The position numbers and the translations under genes were made by a program. Below the pieces are notes generated by a model. That model was not told the origin of the DNA and made no database searches. It worked only from the letters and a program-made list of their open reading frames with translations. A DNA stretch of 17,392 nucleotides from Kiritimatiellia bacterium (GTDB lineage Bacteria > Verrucomicrobiota > Kiritimatiellia > RFP12 > UBA1067): positions 1-17,392 of the forward strand of contig JAEDKA010000068.1 in NCBI GenBank assembly GCA_016296065.1. Direction: 5' to 3'. This document shows, in pieces, positions 14,162 through 17,392 of the stretch (the stretch's first letter is position 1; each line of letters begins with the position of its first letter).

Positions 14162-15098
14162 CCCAGATGTTCCCTTGATGTACCATGTTGCATACGATTC
14201 TGAAACCGATAATTGCCCCCCAGCAATTGGCGTAATAACCATAATGCGAAGGTTCCTCTTTGTCTGTAATATTTGTTCGAAAACACTCACCTCGCAGCAC
14301 TCGCTTATCATTCTTGTTGGAAACCGCCCCGAGCGGATCAACAAACTTTCCGGATTCTAGTTCTCCCAAGAAATCCAGACACCACTCACAGACATTACCA
14401 TACATATCATACACGCCCAGCGCATTGGGAGGAAAGGAACCAACAACGCAATGCGCATTGGTCATGCCACCATTATTTAAGAACAACCCAAACTTAAGGG
14501 CCTCCGATGTCAGTCGAGGTCTTTCGCGCGAAAGCCCCCCACCGATTGAAGCATATTCCCACTGCGCTTCTGTCGGAAGGTCAAATCCTTTTAACTGTGT
14601 CTTTCTTCGAATTCTTCCCACAAAAGAATTTTCGCCTACAGTATCCGAGACTGGCCAGACACATGCATCCTTAAGTTCGTCCGACGCATCAGGCCCCGCT
14701 CTCAGCGTATACCATGAAACACGTTCCATCGGACGCATATCCCCCTTGTACAAAGAATCGCCACTGCCCATGATGAACTTGTATTGCGCTTGAGTTACTT
14801 CGAAAACGCCAATGTAATAGGGATGGCTCAATTCGACTTCACGGACCCCTTTTACCCAAGGCCCCTGCATATGGAACTTGCCAGGATTCACAAGGCGCAA
14901 GACAAGTTTAACAGTCTTGTATTCATCCGACCATCCGCCTATTGGCTCAGAATCCAAATATGACACGGGATATTCCTTGGCGTCGGAGCCGCCAGACAGG
15001 TCAACAACCATGTACCTGCGCATGTTCACGCCATCGCCTACAGCAAATCCTGCAACAGCAAGCAAAACCAGAGTCAACGTCAATGCACATTTTTTCAT
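14130..15098 (-). CDS. Secreted SUMF1/EgtB/PvdO-type (formylglycine-generating-enzyme-like) protein with a repeat-derived C-terminus
   Basis: A 322-residue protein with a signal peptide (about 1-20, ALTLTLVLLAVAGFAV). The family landmarks are VFEVTQAQYKFIMG (98-111), GFDLPTEAQWEYAS (171-184), PNALGVYDMYGNVCEWCLD (224-242), RVLRGECF (266-273) and GFRIVCNM (298-305). Formylglycine-generating enzymes activate sulfatases, but this broad fold also includes binding proteins without that activity; the usual RGGSF here reads RGECF, so catalysis is doubtful. The sequence after about residue 313 (LQGQTWLPQ) comes from the REP copy R2, so the natural end is lost, although the fold core is complete. The start at 15096-15098 has AGGTGA upstream. 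The 100 bases upstream to the intron hold no convincing promoter. Confidence 0.85.
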   Translation of the reverse strand: MKKCALTLTLVLLAVAGFAVGDGVNMRRYMVVDLSGGSDAKEYPVSYLDSEPIGGWSDEYKTVKLVLRLVNPGKFHMQGPWVKGVREVELSHPYYIGVFEVTQAQYKFIMGSGDSLYKGDMRPMERVSWYTLRAGPDASDELKDACVWPVSDTVGENSFVGRIRRKTQLKGFDLPTEAQWEYASIGGGLSRERPRLTSEALKFGLFLNNGGMTNAHCVVGSFPPNALGVYDMYGNVCEWCLDFLGELESGKFVDPLGAVSNKNDKRVLRGECFRTNITDKEEPSHYGYYANCWGAIIGFRIVCNMVHQGNIWGLQGQTWLPQ

Positions 15099-15252
15099 TA
15101 GGTCACCTACTTCTCTGTTGTAACCATTGTTCCTACCGTAGTTTCTATAACCTTATCTTTTTCATAAGTTACCGTCGTGCAACAACAGGGGTCAAAAGGG
15201 TGTAGAGTAGAGCGGAGCGTCCCTTGTTGTCGGGTACGCCCGCCCCCTCATC

Positions 15253-15285
<33 letters not shown>

Positions 15286-15307
15286 TCCGTGTGGGACCCG
15301 TGACGTG

Positions 15308-16720
15308 TCACTTCCGCCTCCGTTGAAGCCTATGTAGCCCCATTGCCTGTAATTCCGAGTAGAAGTTCGGCGCATATTTCAGAACATAGCCCCTTTGGCT
15401 CTTCCTGTTGAAGTGAAGGTACAGGCGGTTCCGCACGTACCAGTTCACCTTGTCAAACGCCTTCCTCGGATATCCGCATTGGAAGTAGTTTCCCCACCCG
15501 ACAAGTATCTTGTTGACCCTCTGCACCACTTCCTCGTTCTTCACGGGCTTGAAGATGCTTAGTGTCTGTTCCTTGACTTTCGCGCAAACCTTCTTGACCG
15601 ATTTCATCGACGGGCCGTAAGTCAGGTAGTTGCCCCCTGTGCCATAGCGCCTGTCCTTGACATATCGGAACTCGTAGCCGAGGAAGCCGAGCGCGGACTT
15701 GTCCGCCCTCACGTCCAAGACCTTCGTCTTGTCCCTGTTGACCACGAGGCCGAAGCGGCCTTCCAGTTCGCGCTCAATCTCCTGCACGAATCTTCCTTGC
15801 AGTTTCCTTGCGAGAATCACGAAGTCGTCCGCGTAGCGCACGATCGACATGACTTGGTTCATTCCCTTGGCGACCAACGTGGCGCACGTCTCGAACCAGT
15901 GCAGGTAGATGTTCGACAGAAGAGGCGAGATGACCCCTCCTTGCGGGGTGCCCCTGCCCTTGGGATTGTTCCTTATGCCGTTCGGCTCGACTATCGTGGA
16001 CTTCAGCCACTGGCGTATCAGCGCCAGCACGCTCCCGTCCGTGATTCGCCTGCGGATGGCGAGGAGGAGCTTGTCGTGCGGTATCGTGTCGAAGTAGCTC
16101 GACAGGTCGGCGTCGTAGACTTCCGTCTTGCCGCCCTTGATTTCCGCAGCGATTTTCTCGACCGCCATCTTCGCGTTCCTGTTCGGCCTGAACCCGTACG
16201 AGCATTCGTGGAAATCGGCCTCGAATATCGGCTCGACTATCAGCTTCACCGCGGCCTGCACAACCCTGTCCTTTATGGTCGGGATGCCGAGCGGGCGGAG
16301 TTTGCCGTTCGCCTTCTCGATGTAAACCCGTTTGACGGGGCTTGTCCTGTAGGTCTTGGCTTTGAGTTCCCGTCGGATGTCTCCGAGGAAGCCCTCCACA
16401 CCTTCCACATCATGCTCAATCCGTTCAAATGTCACCCCGTCGACGCCAGGCGAACCCTGGTTGGCTCGCACGGTTTCGTAGGCGCATCTTAGCACGTCCT
16501 CCCTCAGCAGTTGCCCATACAGGCAGTAGAATCTGAACTGTGGCTCCTCCTTTGCCTTCCGCGACAGTTTCTCCCTCAAGAGCGCAATCTTCGGATAGCG
16601 CGGCATCTTGTGCTTTTGCGCAATCGCCGCGATCTCCTCGTCCGTATAGGATTTCTCAATCAATCTGGTTTCCGCTCTTTCGTTTGAAACATCCCTTTTA
16701 CACGCAGAGGCCCTTCGCAT
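15308..16720 (-). CDS. ltrA: Group II intron reverse transcriptase/maturase
   Basis: A 470-residue multifunctional protein that helps the intron fold and splice and copies it into DNA at new sites. The reverse-transcriptase domain (about 60-335) has NQGSPGVDGVTFERI, KLRPLGIPTIKDRVVQ, CSYGFRPNRN, TPQGGVISPLLSNIYLHW and the catalytic Y296-A-D-D299. The maturase X domain (about 360-460) includes LVGWGNYFQCGYPRKAF and RKSQRGYV. No HNH endonuclease follows; the protein ends LHRLQRRRK, so retrohoming would rely on nascent strands or DNA structure. The frame is intact. The ATG at 16718-16720 is the first in frame; a later start cannot be excluded because the first 30 residues are poorly conserved. 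Confidence 0.94.
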   Translation of the reverse strand: MRRASACKRDVSNERAETRLIEKSYTDEEIAAIAQKHKMPRYPKIALLREKLSRKAKEEPQFRFYCLYGQLLREDVLRCAYETVRANQGSPGVDGVTFERIEHDVEGVEGFLGDIRRELKAKTYRTSPVKRVYIEKANGKLRPLGIPTIKDRVVQAAVKLIVEPIFEADFHECSYGFRPNRNAKMAVEKIAAEIKGGKTEVYDADLSSYFDTIPHDKLLLAIRRRITDGSVLALIRQWLKSTIVEPNGIRNNPKGRGTPQGGVISPLLSNIYLHWFETCATLVAKGMNQVMSIVRYADDFVILARKLQGRFVQEIERELEGRFGLVVNRDKTKVLDVRADKSALGFLGYEFRYVKDRRYGTGGNYLTYGPSMKSVKKVCAKVKEQTLSIFKPVKNEEVVQRVNKILVGWGNYFQCGYPRKAFDKVNWYVRNRLYLHFNRKSQRGYVLKYAPNFYSELQAMGLHRLQRRRK

Positions 16721-17155
16721 CCACGGGCATTACCCCGCTTCCCCGCTACTATGGCCTCGTCCGACTCCTCGCTTCGCTTTCGCTATTGCGAGGCCTCCCA
16801 AGTTCCTGACTGAACTTTCAAGGCGCGTCGTCCTTCTATGCCCCGCCGCGCCCGCGCGTCCAAAACCGATTCGGGCGCTCGGCGTCGGCTTCACAGCCTC
16901 TGAACTGCTGGCCGCGCGGAACTCAAGTAACGAGACTTTACGAAGAAGGTTCATTTGCATTGCGACTCACCTCTTTGTCCGGCAGGACTCCCGCATTCGG
17001 GTCGCCCCTCTCACGGCCTGCCGTCCTAATCACATCTCGGTTTGTTTGTGATTCATGTTCCTTCCATCATGATAGTTCAGCCAAGCTTGTCTTGGCGTAC
17101 CAGAGCATATTGATGCAGTTCTATTGATACAGTAACTCATGCTAGCTTGTACTCC

Positions 17156-17284
17156 TGCCTCTACGCGGCGCATCAGCGCAACCGCGCGGTCCTTCTCCTC
17201 GTCGTCGAGGAAGAACGCCCGGTGCGCAAGCCGGCTGACAAGGTGATAGCACCTGTTCTGCTCGATAACCCTGTTCTTTCTCAT
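17156..17284 (-). pseudogene. REP-associated tyrosine transposase (RAYT, Y1 type), N-terminal fragment
   Basis: RAYTs are single-strand transposases of the IS200/IS605 group that act on REP hairpins. Here MRKNRVIEQNRCYHLVSRLA (1-20) and HRAFFLDDEEKDRAVALMRRVEA (21-43) match the family start; intact relatives continue with a NHFH-type HUH motif and total about 200-300 residues. After residue 43 the frame runs into the inverted repeat and then the intron, reading unrelated sequence to a stop at 17030. The metal-binding and catalytic residues are missing. GTTTTTGGTATAAT ends six bases before the ATG. Confidence 0.8.
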
Positions 17285-17290
17285 GCGGAC

Positions 17291-17296
17291 ATTATA
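17291..17296 (-). promoter_or_regulatory. -10 box of the RAYT remnant
   Basis: TATAAT on the minus strand within TTTTTGGTATAAT, six bases before the ATG at 17284, which implies a leaderless transcript. The -35 region falls in the REP repeat (TGATAC) and is weak. Confidence 0.5.
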
Positions 17297-17392
17297 CCAA
17301 AAACTCGGCTACTGTATCAGTTTTACTGTATCAATAGGCGGGTGCGATTCTAAACCGTTGAACCGCTTGCGCGCAATTCGGTTGGTATCGAG

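Larger units (their letters stand above)
17101..17338. mobile_element. Second RAYT-derived element with inverted REP ends, split by the group II intron
   Basis: The left end 17101-17135 has tandem ATTGATGCAG and ATTGATACAGTAA; the right end 17311-17338 has tandem ACTGTATCAG and TACTGTATCAATAG in inverted orientation. Between them is a truncated RAYT. The outermost bases of the left end continue beyond the intron at 15187-15201 (GGGGTCAAAAGGGT). The layout is the same as at 13921-14161. The remaining 17339-17392 shows only a loose AACCG/CGGTT dyad and no gene. Confidence 0.68.

Noticed and set aside
16730..16960. A 76-codon minus-strand open frame upstream of the maturase
   Set aside because: It falls within the structured RNA part of the group II intron, domains I-III, and has no recognisable protein features.

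Overview
The window reads as a chromosomal segment of a GC-rich, anaerobic, polysaccharide-degrading bacterium of the PVC superphylum, most likely Kiritimatiellota/Lentisphaerota. This is inferred from gene style, not measured: a secreted protein with autotransporter-associated beta-strand (PATR) repeats, a XylR-type LacI/AraC hybrid regulator, a 'WWHWMNGNVTKEG' glycoside-hydrolase fragment, a sulfatase-modifying-factor-like secreted protein, and a flavodoxin/DUF3793 pair. Almost every gene is on the minus strand; the XylR-type regulator at 12714-13904 is the one clear exception.

Positions 1-8102 are dense, GC-rich housekeeping DNA. In the direction of transcription (right to left) they hold DUF3793 and flavodoxin under a promoter with two palindromic operators and a hairpin terminator; then a tightly coupled run of NifU-like Fe-S scaffold, DUF1846 protein, low-molecular-weight phosphatase and RmuC, with overlapping or nearly touching ends; then an SLC12-type transporter with its own promoter; then the start of GTP-dependent PEP carboxykinase, which runs off the left edge.

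Positions 8180-17392 are accessory, visibly richer in A/T, and full of mobile-element debris. They hold a large perfect hairpin, a 5' fragment of a group II intron, a glycoside-hydrolase gene cut after about 50 codons, a Tat-exported metallo-beta-lactamase-fold hydrolase, a PATR-repeat secreted protein divergent from the XylR-type regulator, a formylglycine-generating-enzyme-like secreted protein, a complete group II intron (15202-17100) with its maturase, and two remnants of REP-associated (Y1/RAYT) transposases.

The repeats tie this half together. One REP-like terminal sequence occurs at 8879-8919, 13921-13965 (inverted), 14121-14161 and, diverged, around 17101-17135 and 17311-17338. Two of the copies have cut host genes and supplied both with the same new C-terminus, LQGQTWLPQ plus stop. 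Removing the group II intron at 15201|15202 and 17100|17101 restores a REP end (AGGGT|CAGA), which fixes the intron ends to the base. The intron fragment at 8678-8877 also abuts a REP copy.

Many genes carry GGTATAAT-like -10 boxes. For the SLC12 transporter, the regulator and the RAYT remnant this box lies only 6-8 bases before the start codon, which suggests leaderless mRNAs.
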